Positions 1 to 13,500 of a stretch of DNA of 64,000 nt are shown one piece after another. The position numbers were made by a program, and so were the translations under genes. Position 1 is the stretch's first letter. Each line of letters starts with the position of its first letter. This DNA comes from Cruorifilaria tuberocauda. Its lineage: Eukaryota; Nematoda; Chromadorea; Rhabditida; Onchocercidae. The notes under the pieces are model-generated. The model was not told where the DNA came from, did not search any database, and saw nothing but the letters and a program-made list of their open reading frames with translations. The stretch lies in contig JABVXU010000061.1 in the NCBI GenBank assembly GCA_013365365.1, positions 62,001 to 126,000 on the forward strand. Direction: 5' to 3'.

Positions 1-221
1 TTCAATATGTCAAGTTAATGATGCAACATTTCCATCATTTTTGTTACGGCAATTTACTAATTATTAATTCATCGAATAATGATGCAAATAGGTTGGATTA
101 TTTAATATCTAATTAATTTGAATTTAATAAATATTTAATTTAATCATTATTAAAATAATATGAAAATATGCTATAATTACAAAAGGGGAGGGGAATAGAA
201 TGAAAAGAAAAATAAACTTAC

Positions 222-3200
222 CTGTTTTCTAATAGATAAAGCAAAAAATCCGTGCTTATCAGCAAATACAAATGTAATTATTGTCTCCAACAAAAGCGCA
301 ATAAATGTATTCAGGCCAAAAACAAAGCCATAACTTGCCGAATTAAGCTCTGATGCAATCGTCGCACTGAAAAAATGATTAAAATAAACAATAGTTTGAA
401 ATTTTGTTATAACTTGCACGATCGCACCAATATGCCATTAATAGATTTTTAATTAGCTAAATATACCAACCAAATCTGGTAATGAATAATTGTTGATTAA
501 ATGTCAATCAAAGTTTTAGTTATTAAAAAGCAAATGTCAAATTATTGCACTATTATCAATAGTTGATCAGAAATTGCAGCCATCAGTGGTTTATTGTTAC
601 AGTCGACATTTATCACTAATGCAAACATTTATCATACTGATAGCATTTTGCTAGTTTGCAAGTTTTTAATTTAAAAACAGGCAAACTAATTCTTAAATTT
701 TAACGACAAATAGGCGCAATATGAAAAAAGGATGTTTAAGTTTTTGAAGGAAATATTGAGAAAAATTATAAAAAATGATTCTTAGCAATACTATCACTGA
801 TTAATCACATAACAAGTTTAGTTAAAAAATTAATCTTTCATCAAAATATTATCAAGAAAAAAGAAAAATACATGTTATAAACTGTTAGCGATATATATGC
901 ATGCAATCATCAACTTATTATCAGTTATCACCTTATATATTAGCAATCTGCATGCAGTTATCTCCTTAAACACCTCTCGGCTGTTTATTTGTACGATAAA
1001 TTAACTTTCCAACATTCGAATTTTTGAACGAATTAGAGCAACAATATGTGTTCTCCATGCAGCTTACCATGCGGCAGTCATCAGCAGAGTGTAAGCAGCA
1101 TTAATAGCAACGTAAAGAATGTATGCAATGATGACCGATTTACTTTGTGACATAATAATTAATAAAACAGTAATTAGAGCTGATGTAATTGAAAGTATTA
1201 ATTCGTCATGCACTGTCCAGTCTTTCTTAATATATTGCAGTGAAAATGAGATTACTGCACCTGAAATTATTTCGCTTCCTATTCATTAATTTAAGGTTAC
1301 TCTTTCTCATTTTGCTATCTTCATTTAATCAACAAATCGCCCAATCATTTCTCCCATTGCCTCCCCCGCACACTGGTAATTTAAAGTACCGATAATAGTA
1401 TTGATGCACTCGGTAATTCCATTGAAGTTATTTGAAATATTTTGCATTGTAGCCCATAACGATTGCACATAATTTGTAATCTGAAACTTGTAAGATATTA
1501 AACCAAAAATTCTGCTCCTATTTCTATCTTTCTGAACTAATAATATTTTAAAAGTGCATCTCTAAAGGATAACTTTACTTTTTTAAGTAAAAGTATAATT
1601 CCTTGAAAAATGTAACGGTAGCTTTCAATACTAACTATTAGTAAAGCATTTTTATCATTTATTACATAATGGAGTAGTATTTCATCGTTAGACAAAAAAT
1701 ATGCGCTTTTAAATTAATTTTTAAAAATAGATATTCTATTGTTTTAAAAAAAATTTATTGCTAACTTTGTATTTTGATTCAATTCAGTTTGACTGAGTTT
1801 TAATTTCACAAAGAATATTTAAAATTTTGCTAAAAAAAGAAAAGAGTGAAATTTTACCAACCTGATAATACCCACAGCTTGTCAGTGCCCACCATATACT
1901 CCAATTCAAGACAATTTCATTCTTCCTTAATATTTCGAGTTGCTGCAGAAGGAAGTGGCAGTATGCCGCAGTGCTGTAATTAATACTTTGGTGCTTATAT
2001 TTAGGCATACATAAATGTTTCTTCAGTTTCACTTTTTATCTGTTGAGATGAAATGCATGGTGGATATCTGTTCTCATCTACTCTCACCTGTTTCCCTTCA
2101 ACCTTTAACATTGTCTTGGAATGTTACGAGTCCACATTACTTACTTTTAGCAAGCGATACCTGTTGCCGCTTATATCTCAGCTTTTTTATTCTCCGTTGC
2201 TTTCCTCTAATTGTCAAAGTCTTACTTTCTTTTTAACTTTCTTGTTTTTACGATTCATTGGCATAGAATCTCTGTAAACTGAAGGGAAGAAAATGAACCT
2301 TTCTTTGATATTTCTAGCTCTTGTCTCACTAGAATCCTTAATATCATATACAACTTCAGAAGTTTCTTTTTGTCGCATGTCATCCGCTTGCTCACGTTGA
2401 GCTTTTCCGTTTGTTCGTTCTGATGTTATCGATGGAAAAGCGATCGCAATCGGTATTATTACGCATACTGCACCGAAGGAAATCTAGTAATTAATCGAAG
2501 CCACTGATCAAGCATTAGAGATTAAAACAGAAATCAATTTAAGAAACGGATGGAAATAAAATTCTCAAAAGCCTTTTTCAGCTATTTCACATGCCTTCAA
2601 TATTTATTGCTATAAAAGCTTTCTATATTTCTTGTATGCTAATTTATCAAAATCTAAAAAAAATCGATGTTTTCTCTGAAATATTAAACATATTGTTATT
2701 AAAATTTTAACTAACAAATATTTTTTGAAAATTCAAAAATTCCAAGTTACTTGATTTAAAAGTAAGTAAGATCCATAATTAAATGAAATGAGGAATTGAG
2801 CTAAAGCATAAGCAAAAAATCGTCCAATAAGTGTAGCAGCACGTGTATACGATGAAGCCAATTTGTAGTACTTCTTATCAACGATGAGAAACAAGTACGA
2901 TTCGTAGCCGATTTCACATGCTGATGCTATGCCTTCAATAAATTCATGCATTTAGTGCATTTTCATTTCCAAATTACTAAGTTCCAGTTAGATCAACTGA
3001 AGTAATTTCTAATTTGTCAATTTCATACTAATTGTTAAACCATTTAGCATAAATCTTTCGGATTCTCGACCATTTCATAAAATGATAAAGCTATAAGGAT
3101 GATTTATAGACTTAAATCTTAGTAGTATTTTGCAGTGGTATTTCAGGACAGATTTTTCCGTAATATTTTACAGGATGTTCAATGATTGATTATTCAAGTG

Positions 3201-3895
3201 AATAATGTATGATTTTTTTCAAATGTTGAATATTTGTAATCTCGCGGTTTCGATATATATCGAAACATTGATAAAAAGACTAAAATTTAAACTTCACCGA
3301 TCTACAATTAAATCCGAAGAAATCTTAAACAACTTTCTTTTGTTTAGTGAGAATACTTATTCTGCTAATATTTCAATATTGTCGACAGTGAGATAGTTAT
3401 GAAGCTAATAACTTGGAAAATATTATGATAATTTGAGTAAATTTCTTTCAATCCTTTATTCCATTGTGATGTTTATGTACAAAGCTCATTTCAAGCATTT
3501 ACCAAAAGCAATTTGCATAATTTGCATTTGCCATATCGTTTTACCCCAAATTAGTAAAATCCATGTAGCACAAAGTGCCATAGCTTCCATTATAACAATT
3601 GGCTTATATCGCAATATGTCAGTTAAGAAAAACGATGGTATCTAAAAGAAAAAAGTGTCAATTTCTTTACTTATCATAGAACATTACTTTTCTTGAGTAA
3701 AGAAATGGTTGAAATGCTTACTAAGGCGACTAAATAGGAATAAGTCCAAAATGGATAAATTTCACTGTAAACTTGAAAATTAGTAAAGTTCTTTGGCGGA
3801 CTGATAAGATAAGATGTAAGGAACGGTGTTGCTGGGCGAAATTCCTTGATTACACCAAATGTAGAAACAAGTGCAATGGTTAACTTCCAATGCAT
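222..3895 (-). CDS. SLC19-family folate/thiamine carrier, partial at 3' end
   Basis: Probable plasma-membrane carrier of the reduced folate/thiamine transporter family (SLC19). Eight exons join with consistent phase: 3722-3895, 3503-3641, 2751-2932, 2226-2483, 1862-1942, 1390-1480, 1068-1260, 222-366, giving 421 codons. Family signatures: the N-terminal KEFRP motif near residue 18, IYPFWTYSYL near 46-55, LRYKP and GKTIWQMQ in exon 2, VDKKYYK and SYTRAA in exon 3, WWALTSCGYYQ near 266-277, and FGLNTFIALLLETIITFVFADK in exon 8. Exon 4 encodes a charged hydrophilic stretch, as expected of the central cytoplasmic loop. The start at 3893-3895 is placed because the next residues already align with the family N-terminus. 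Exon 5 uses a poor donor (GTTGGT). The last membrane segment is missing, so a terminal exon probably lies beyond base 1. Folate versus thiamine specificity cannot be read from the sequence. Confidence 0.88.
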
Positions 3896-4798
3896 TATAA
3901 TGAGAAATTCTGACAGTATTCAGACAAATTTTCCTCCCAATAGAAAAAGTATGCAAATTAATTCGTATTCTTCTGTAAATCAATTATAAATAAATTTGAA
4001 ATTAAGTAAAAACAATGAAATAATCTGTGTGAAAGTAACTTTGCATGATAACCGTCGACTGAATCAATACGAAATGCTAAAGTTGAATGTGAAGAAAAAT
4101 GAAAGAGAAAAGTTATCGGCTCATCAAATATTGCACTAAAATCGGGTGGAAAAGTGATTCACCGAACAAAATTTTAAATATTAGCAAAATAATTATTGCG
4201 ATTACTATCATTTAAACTAATTCCATAATTCAATCGTAAGATACAAAACTTTTTAAATTGTGAATGAAAAAAACTTAGAAATGATGCGTATCAAATCATA
4301 AATTTGTTATTTTTTTTTCTTTTCCGTTATAATATTTCGAAAATAAACTTAGTAAACATTTTTTAGTATGAAATATTGCTAACTTTTTCCATACGATTTT
4401 AATATTCTGCTAAAATTCTGTCAATATCGATAGCAGAAAAGATAAAGAGCTAAGATATTTCCATGATTATTATCAACGATAATATTATCACAATTTCAAA
4501 ATTTGTTTTGACATTTTCCAAACAGAAATGAGACAATATATTTTGTCAGTACAATTAATGCAATAATATTATCCTTAAGAATAATTGAAAAGATACTTAA
4601 TTAGTCAGCAAACAGTTTATGGAAACAGCCACTTTTTGCTTTATGGAAATTTCATGCGAATTAGAAACATTATAAATAATGAAACGATTGAAGAAGAGGT
4701 TATATTGTTCGTCGTTGTTATTAGTGTAACAGGTTTGCGATAATTAATCGCAATTCTTTTTATCTAACCGTGAAAAGTTACTTGATCAACTCTAAAGG
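3896..4798. other. divergent intergenic promoter region (SLC19 / importin-alpha-like)
   Basis: About 0.9 kb separates the two divergent start codons and presumably holds both promoters. It is AT-rich. A TTAGTGTAACAG trans-splice-like acceptor ends near 4732, upstream of the importin start. I see no further gene. Confidence 0.5.
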
Positions 4799-7700
4799 AT
4801 GTCGAAAGTAATAGAAATTAGAAGAGCTGATGGATACGATATCGGCTTCCACGACGCCAGCAACGATGAAATCACACTCTATTTACAACTTCTCTCACCG
4901 TATTACTCACTAACCGCTCAGGTAAGAGTCTTTTTAAGACCAATTACATAAGTTAGTTTTGTTTTGCCTCTAATAATAAAATGCGACACTGAACGGAAAA
5001 CAACATCAGGGGATAAATAAACTTCAGCTTATTCATAATTTTACCGACATTCATTTTAATTTGGAATATGCAAATATTTTGCCACAGATTATATGATTCA
5101 GTACAATAATAGTATTAATCGATATTGCATGACGATAAAAGTAGAACTGTCACCTTACTACTGAACTTGTCAAATCTAACTTGATTGATTCGTAGCGCTT
5201 ATTCTTCTCATTGAGACAATTATTCTTTTTCTCTCTTATTTAGTGAATCATTAGTCATTGGTCTAGGTCAGGTCATTATTACTGCTTAACTTACTCGCTG
5301 GGTGTTCCAGCCTGGCGGAAAATAAACATAGGATGAATGACCCTTTACTCATCTTTGCCCATTTTTATATCATTTTTCTCTTCTCTTGGACACCTATTGC
5401 TTTAACCTTTCTTACTTTCTTTTACTTAAACCGCTTAGCTCTCTAATCTTGTTTGCTTAAATGATCCTTTATTGTTTAAACAAACATTTTTACTATTCTC
5501 GTGATGCTTAACAACACTATGTCCCATTGCTACTATTTCTAGCATGTTTTAAATATTAAGAATGTCCTTTAATGGAAAGTTATTTCATTGTGATGAAATA
5601 ATTAAGGCATGCGCTGTGGAATATTTTCGACGTCTATTAGTTCGTGATCACGTCCCACCTTTATCTATTGCAGATTCACTTGTTCGTTGTTTTTGCTTTC
5701 ATTGACAAACTTTTTTCATTAGTTTCATTTAATTAAGATGGATTTTTGGCCAAAAAACAACTATTGAAGTTAATTTTTTTGGATATTTTTGAAGACGTGG
5801 AATATTTGACTTGAAAGAATCAGGGGAAATTCTAGTATAGCCTTCTTTATCCCGTTATCAATCACTTAAATCATCTTCCAGATCAAAGGTCTCATTCGAT
5901 GCCTAGGAGTGAAATTTGCCAGTATTCAACGAGATGCTGCCTGGGCTCTTACTAACTGTGCCTGTTCACCCCATGAAATATGCTATAAAATAATTCAACA
6001 CGTAAGTATTGCTATGATAAGCTTACACAAAATGGCTGGTGTCCTTCTGTCTCAGTAGCAAAGTTTTTAGTAGCCTAGAATTTTGTTATATTGAATAATC
6101 GTTATAATGTTAAGGGTGGATTAGAAGCACTGATTCATTGTGCCGAACTGACAGATGGCGAAATCCAAGACCAGGTTTTCTGGACACTTGGTAACATCGC
6201 ATTGGATTGTCTCATCTGCCAAGAAAAGGTGATATGTGATTCAAGAAATCAGGGTATCATGCAGTAGAAACAATAATCGTATAATATTTTTAGCCTGGCA
6301 AATATTATCATAAAATATTCGACGATTTCTGAAACATTGTTCAGTTATTATTTCATTATCATATTATCGTATGTTAAACTTCTATTCATACTCGCTAATT
6401 ACAAAAGTAATAGTATAGGTACGAAACAGTGCTGCATTATCGGTTATGATCGGAGTGCTTGTTAATCCCACATTTATTTACTCGAGATGGAAACGAAATC
6501 TTGTCTGGGCTATGTCACAAATATTTCGTGGTGGTATTCAGACGCTCCACCTGACGGTTCGTTTACCAATCAATAAATCTACATTACCATTTACAGTTTA
6601 TACTATAAGTGATCTCGAGCAACTCACTTTTAGTTTGTGCAAAGCGCATTGATCGGTCTTCATTCCATGCTTTATCTGGATGATGCAGAACTAAAAGTGG
6701 ACGCAGTTTGGGCAGTAGCATACATTGCTGATGACAGTGTTAACGGTAGACAAGTAAGCTTCTGTTCTTCGATCAAATAGACCAGGTGGTTGATGAACTG
6801 AAACAGATGTAGGTCTGATGTCAAGAGTGTGGAACAGATGTCTATATCCGTTCTGCAATCGATCAAACTCATTCCTTCGTTATTCTCATGAGTTATTGAT
6901 GACAATATCAGATTGATGCAGTACTGACAACACCACGCTTATTGGAAAAGCTGATCGAATTGCTAGATGAAAGCAACACGAGACGCGCTGCACTGCGAGC
7001 TCTTGGAAATCTGGTAGCGGGAGGCGATAATCAAACTCAAGCAGTCCTCAACGCTGGCTTGTTGCCACGCATGGTTCCGTATCTTTCATACTTTCATGCT
7101 ATTAGTCCATCGCAATTATTTGGAAAAAAGAATATCTAGTTGAGCTCGAAGCGATAAAGAAGTCCAAATCATGAATAGTTTTCACACCAATATGCAATGT
7201 TTTGAAGGAGTACAAATTAAATTGGAATGATAACTAAGATTTGGATGAGTCAAATTACTTATCAGTTTAATTACTCTTCAGCTAAAATCTCACTGTTCAT
7301 TAATTTATAGAAAATGCAGGGTATATTATCAGTTATATTAATATTAGTGTGACCCACGAAGCATAACTGATCGATGATTTAGTTGATTTTCTCCAATAAT
7401 AAAGAAATGAAAATGAACTTAAGGCATCAATTGCTGATTGTGCAAGGGCATACCTTAGCAATCTATATCTGAACCGAAATAATTTTGCAGATGAAATTAT
7501 TCCAACTTAATGTACCGGGTAACAAACGTGAAATATCATGGATTCTTAGTAACATTGCGGCCGGTTCACACCGACAAATTGATTTGCTCTTTGAAACGAA
7601 TGATATCGTCGAAACACTAATCGAAGCATTCGACTGCGAAGATCATCGCGTTCGCAAGGTACTCTTCGCATTTCTTTATTCGATATTTCCTCTGTTCAGA

Positions 7701-8248
7701 AGATTTCATTTCAATTTCAGGAAATAGGCTGGACAGTGACAAATGCGCTGACGGGTGCCAGTTTCAATCGATCACGCTGGTTGTGTGGAAGCAATGTGCT
7801 TAGTTTGGTACCACAACTACTTAATCTGCATAGCGAGCGTGATTTAATTGATCGGACCCTCTATGCTATTGAACTGTTGATCGCAAAGCGATCCAATTAT
7901 ATTTTTATATTTGAAAATTATGAAATCATTCAAACTATACGTGAAATTGTTCAAAATCAAGACAATCAATTTGATGTTTTTATTAAGGTTTGTGCCAATT
8001 CAATTTATTAATAATAAGTTTGACTTTTAAACAACCATATTCGGGAAAAGTCAAAGTGAAGAATGATTAATATATTTAAAAATGAATGATAATCATATAT
8101 ACAGGAATGTAAAGTGCCGAAATCAAAAAACTCGTTTTTCTTCATTTTTTCACGATATTTCTAGGCACGAGCAAACAGAATATTAAATAAAGAAAGCGAT
8201 TTCAAAGCACATCAGATCCCAGCGAGAACTTATGTCTTGGTTCGTTGA
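4799..8248 (+). CDS. importin-alpha-like armadillo protein lacking an evident IBB domain
   Basis: Nuclear-import adaptor family (karyopherin alpha), which binds nuclear localisation signals through armadillo repeats. Nine phase-0 exons: 4799-4921, 5882-6001, 6115-6228, 6419-6556, 6634-6753, 6912-7073, 7491-7658, 7721-7987, 8165-8248; 431 residues. Repeats carry the family's WxxxN pairs: AAWALTNCA (about residue 61), FWTLGNIAL (about 102), RALGNLVAGGDNQTQAV (about 230), SWILSNIAAG (about 276), WTVTNALTG (about 319). In ARM4 the pair reads WAMSQ, with Gln for Asn. Importin alphas are usually about 520 residues with an Arg-rich N-terminal importin-beta-binding domain; here the model starts MSKVIEIRRADG and goes straight into armadillo repeats. 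Exon 6 ends at a weak donor (GTTCCG) chosen for phase. An unrecognised 5' exon could supply the missing domain. The family is clear; the orthologue is not. Confidence 0.85.
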
Positions 8249-10570
8249 AATTGTTGGCTGGTCTATCGAGAAAAAATTTAAAAAAGCTAATTATTCATTT
8301 GGTGTTTAGCTATTTGACAATAGTGCAATTGATATCCTGAACATCACTTCTGGAAGAATCCATTCACCTCTGTCAACCTCCTTTTGAATTTTGACAAACT
8401 TCTTTGACATATTTATTTTAATCATAGGAACAATAGTTGCACATTAGTGAGGCAATAAGATGAATATAATAAAATAGCTATACAGAAAACAATTGAAAAG
8501 CGTAGATGCTTAGGAAAAGGTAAAAGTCAAAATAAGTAAGAAGACGTAGAACTTGATCGATAATATTTCTAGCATTTCTTACTTTTTTTTAGTTTAAATT
8601 GAAACTTCTAGTTTCAATATGTTATTTGGTTTGATGATGTATGTCTAAGTATCTTATAATTCACAAAAAAGAGAACATTTAAAATTTAATGGCAAAATTT
8701 TTCGACGAATATCAGAAATATGATTCCTGTGATATATACGTATAACTAATCCGGAAAACATGAATCCCTGAAATATCATGCCAACATTTCATGTCATTGG
8801 TTGTGGCATTGAGATGCCTTAGAAGACTTCATCACTTCAACAAGGATAAGCCTGAGCACTACTTTTACTTAAGCTTCTCTTCAACAGTTATCCATGCTTC
8901 TTATCAGTCTTCAAATGCCGTTCTCACTTGATATTATCATCATCTTATCTCCTTCAATCAATTATTCATTGGTTAAAATACTTATGCTTCTATACTGCAT
9001 TAAAATTTATCTCAGCAACTATATATAAAAGCCGATTAATTACAATAGATGCACATATACTATTATAACGAAGTTTTATAAATTGTCTGCTATAGTCAAA
9101 CAGCTGTTTGCAATTGTAAATAAAACGATGATATTTGACAGACACTCTTTGTGCATATCAGATTCACTCTCATTCATACAAATACAATGATTTCAGAAAT
9201 ACGTTACATATAAGTCAATAATTACAGACTTGAGTTTAATATACGAGTTTATTACAAATGGACACAGATATACACACACTTAAAGCTAAGATGAGAGGCC
9301 ATTTCAATTTCACAGTACTATCTGTTCGCATATATGAATGTTTAAAGAACGATACTAAAAAAATTTTAATTTTGATTTGTTGCTCAATTAATAAACCATT
9401 CGTGAAACGACAGAAATGACAATACTTGTATCAAAATTTACGAATTAGTTGCATTAATATCAAATGCAGATAAAATATTCCTTACTTTCCACTACAGTAA
9501 TAAAAAAACTAATGTAATTGTATCAAACGATGATAATTGAATGCATTTAGAAAATTTATTTAATCCATACAAACGATATTTTCTACGAATTCAAATTTAT
9601 TGAAATGAAATATTTTAAATTTCAATAAAGCATCTCTTGTCGTAAATTAATTGTTAGTACTAACTTAACTTGCATTATTCTGATATAGCAAACATTTTAA
9701 CCAATAATGATTTTGCAAGAACAAAAACAAATTAGAAAAAAATTTTTATTTACTTATTTTGACAGACAAAACTACAAAAACCAGTAAATTTATTAGTGGG
9801 ACTTAGGAAATGACAGGGAAATTAACATCAAATAAATGTAATTGACCTATTTATAAGTTTTTAAACGATGCATTTATTTTAATCTCTTCAATGTTTGGAA
9901 TAACGATGGTATCGAGCTGAAGGCAAATCAATTCCCAGGTAGAATCATTATGCAGTCGACCTCATGATAATAGCATTTAGTTTAAATAAAAGCACTATGC
10001 AGACTTAAGTTCGTATTTTATTCGTGATTTTCTAAATACAGCTGTTACGTCATATCTAAAAACAAACGTTTCAACAAGTCACTCATTTACAAAAAACAGG
10101 TATTCACTATCGTTTGTTTATCATTTGCTCAATTTATTTAAATCTTTTACTTTATTTATTGAAATAGAACAAAAGCATTTTCATTTGCTGACTAAATGAA
10201 TTATTACATCAAATAAAATTGATTTAAAATTATCGAATTGAAAAATTATCTTTTTTACATAAATAATTGAAATTTATCGAGGCATTAAAGTACTAAAAGG
10301 AAAGAAAGAATTTGAAAATAGAAAGAATTATCATTGAGGTACCACCCGTACATAAACATTCACAGACAGGAAGCATTTGTTTGCGAATAATTGCGATGTG
10401 CTTGACTTAACAGTTGGACTGAACCATAAAATCTACATATATGCAAAGCGTTTTTTGAGTTTTTTATTACTATCTTTTATTTATTTATTCTTTGCATAAA
10501 TTCGAAGAGCAAAGTTAAGAAAACAGTTTATCAACAAATAATGAATATACCGTTCTACTGATTGAATAAA
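8249..10570. other. convergent intergenic region, 3' UTRs
   Basis: AT-rich stretch between convergent genes. An AATAAA at 8468-8473 on the + strand suits importin-alpha-like mRNA, and overlapping AATAAA copies on the - strand (10476-10489) suit the Cys-rich gene. No coding exon recognised. Confidence 0.5.
10476..10489 (-). terminator. poly(A) signal cluster of the Cys-rich gene
   Basis: Three overlapping AATAAA hexamers on the - strand, about 80 nt beyond the stop codon of the Cys-rich secreted protein. Confidence 0.5.
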
Positions 10571-13500
10571 TTAACAAGTTCCCGAATTGAGAAGTTCTCG
10601 GAGGGAATTCTGCTTATTTGCATCCATCCAAAAATGATCCTCATCATCATGCTTGCAGTATGCTCCATTTGCATGAAAACCTGTTGGACATTGATCAACT
10701 GAAATAATATATTAATATCTATTATTCGAAATAAACTTTTTAATGAATTTCTTAAAAATAAATCCCATGTTATTTAGCAGATTCTATTAATACTTCAATA
10801 TTTCGCAGTAGTCTTTTCAAGAAATAACGAAAAATAACTTACAGCATCGTCCATACAGTAATTTGCCATTGGAACACTGACACTGTGATATCTCTTTATC
10901 ACTGTTTACTGAGCAATAAGTGTTGCTACATCTTGCTGAACATTCCTCATCACTTGTACAACCATACTCACCTGGCCACAATTTCCTAGATATTGAAATC
11001 TTTCACTGTGAATTGAGATTTAAAAAGTACTTTATTCACAAATTAAGGCAAATTAGACTTATCAGAGATAGACCGATAAGTTTTTAAGAATATATTGAAA
11101 GAGGTAGAAATAGAAGTAATAATAATACATGCGGCATTCGCCTCTTATGCATTTCTCATTGGGAAGACAAGTACTATCCGGATCGAAATTAGTAACCGAT
11201 CCATTCAATAAACAACGTCTTGATGTCACCACTGTATACCATACTGCAATGTGTTTATATTTATTACCGATTCATACAGACTACGAATAGATCTTATTCT
11301 TGCCGCTGTTAAGCATTATCGATAAAATTGATTCATTATTTCTTACATGGTTCGTTAGTGATGTTACCAACTGGAGTGAATAAAGGCTTTCTTCGAGCGG
11401 TACTAAACACAAATTTGCAAGATGAACCATACTGATCGCAACCTGACCGAGCCTGTTGATAAAATTTGGATTAGAATTAAATTTATACTTGAGGTTATTT
11501 ATACAAATCGTACAGGTAAGATGACTTTGTAAAAAATTATTGTGACAGTAAACTTCAACATGAAAAATTTTATGGAAAGGTGAAATCTTCTGAAATAAGG
11601 TTTAAAATAATCCATTTGTCTTTTTTCCCTTTATTTTTTAACAGTCTAACTCAAAATAAGATTTCATTAATTAAAAAGCAAAAAAATCTAAAACCGATCA
11701 TTATATTAATGAATTAAGAAAAGAGGAAATTCTATCTTTTTTCAACTTCTATTTAAAAAAATCCGAGGTTAAAAGTTAAAAATGATGATGCCTGTATACT
11801 ATTTCGTAAATAAACGCTAACCAATGAATGATTCTTCTAAAAAGTTTAAGAAAATGAGAAAGTCTGCAGCAATTCATCAGATCTATTACCTGCAGCAAAA
11901 CAGCAGGGTTGAATTGCTGACAAGTTGCACCATTAGATGCGGCACCATTAATGCATGAACAAATTGATTGCATGCATTGTGCACCACCACTATTAAAACC
12001 ACTGCACTGTGATGATGTTTGACAAGAAGTTCCCGGGATGTGGTCATATATTTTCACTGATGCTAAAATCAAGTGATCTATGAGTGAAAATATAGTTGCG
12101 CACGGAACCAATATTACAGCTTCTATAAATTCAATAAACCTTTTACGTGACAGAATAGGTTTCATGTGATACTGTAAGAAATTTGGAAAGAACATAATCT
12201 TGGAAAGAAAAATTGGTATCCGACAAGAGATATTATCAGAATGATAATTAAAAGAAGCAAAACATGTGTAAAAATTGATGTAATGAAAAAGCATACAAAC
12301 AAAACAAGAAAAAATACCTGAGGTGCAACATGTACCCATATTACATGAAGTTTCTGGTGGACAATTATTAGCTGGTGCACATTGACAAATTGCATTCTGA
12401 TTTGACGGACATACCGGTTCCAATGATAATAGACAGCATGCTCCCACTGCGGTACAACCGAATCCAGGTGGACAGTCAACACCGCGGTCGCATCGTTGAT
12501 ATGCACGAGCACCATTTGGACAGAGTGGTAAGGGTTCCAAGCAACAACCTCGTCCTGGTATCACATATAACAAATGAAGTAAGTTTTTTATATCAAAAGA
12601 TAGACTATTCTGTGAATGTATCAATCCAAATGTTAATAAAATGCAACGAAGTGGAATAGCTAAAACACTTCATCTCGAAGCTCATGATGTAAAAATAATG
12701 AGAAATGCTATGAACAGAAACAGAAATATTAGAAAATCATAATAATAGATGAAGAAACGATAAGGTTAATCGAAAACGAATAGATAACCTTCGCATATAT
12801 AACCCATCGGGCAGTTGTTATCATGAATACATAGCTGAATAGCAAGCTGTCCGTTAGAACACATAGGCAATGGACAACATATTCCATCCTCGCATACCTG
12901 AAATAATCGTTTATCCCGGATATTTGCAAAATTTCCTGAGGGTATAGTTTGAGATTTGTTAAAAGTAAAAAGGAGCTCTGTGACATCGAAATATTAAAAA
13001 CTAATATATAAAAAATAGTTTTACTTAGGTCCCGGATAAATTGAGATAATCAGTAGATATGGTGACTAGCTGTGACAGATAAGAAAAATTCAACTCGCAC
13101 TTTTAGCTTATTAAATTCCTATTATTCCGTTGATAGCGAAAGGAAGATACCTGCCCAATTGAGCAAGAATTCCCTTGGCATCGTTGGAAAGGTTGAGAAC
13201 CGGATGGACACACTGGCAATGGACAGCAACCACCGTTGTCACATTCCATACCTTGCGGACAAATATTCCCAGCTCCACACATTGTTGCTGATAGAATTCC
13301 GTTTGAACAAGCCGGTAATGGACAACACACACCACTGACACATTGCTGACCTGTCGGACAGCAACATCCACCTGCTGGACATCTGAATATCAGATTAGGA
13401 TAGCAACTGTGAGTGTATTGAATGTATTTTCGTACTGAAGAACACGGCACACTTACCGTTGTGATCCGATCTGATTATTGGGACAGAGAGGGAGCGGACA

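Noticed and set aside
1..221. terminal SLC19 exon encoding HIFILF and stop at about 145-165 (- strand)
   Set aside because: The acceptor is plausible, but it would delete the last membrane helix of the family; a longer exon beyond the window edge is more likely.
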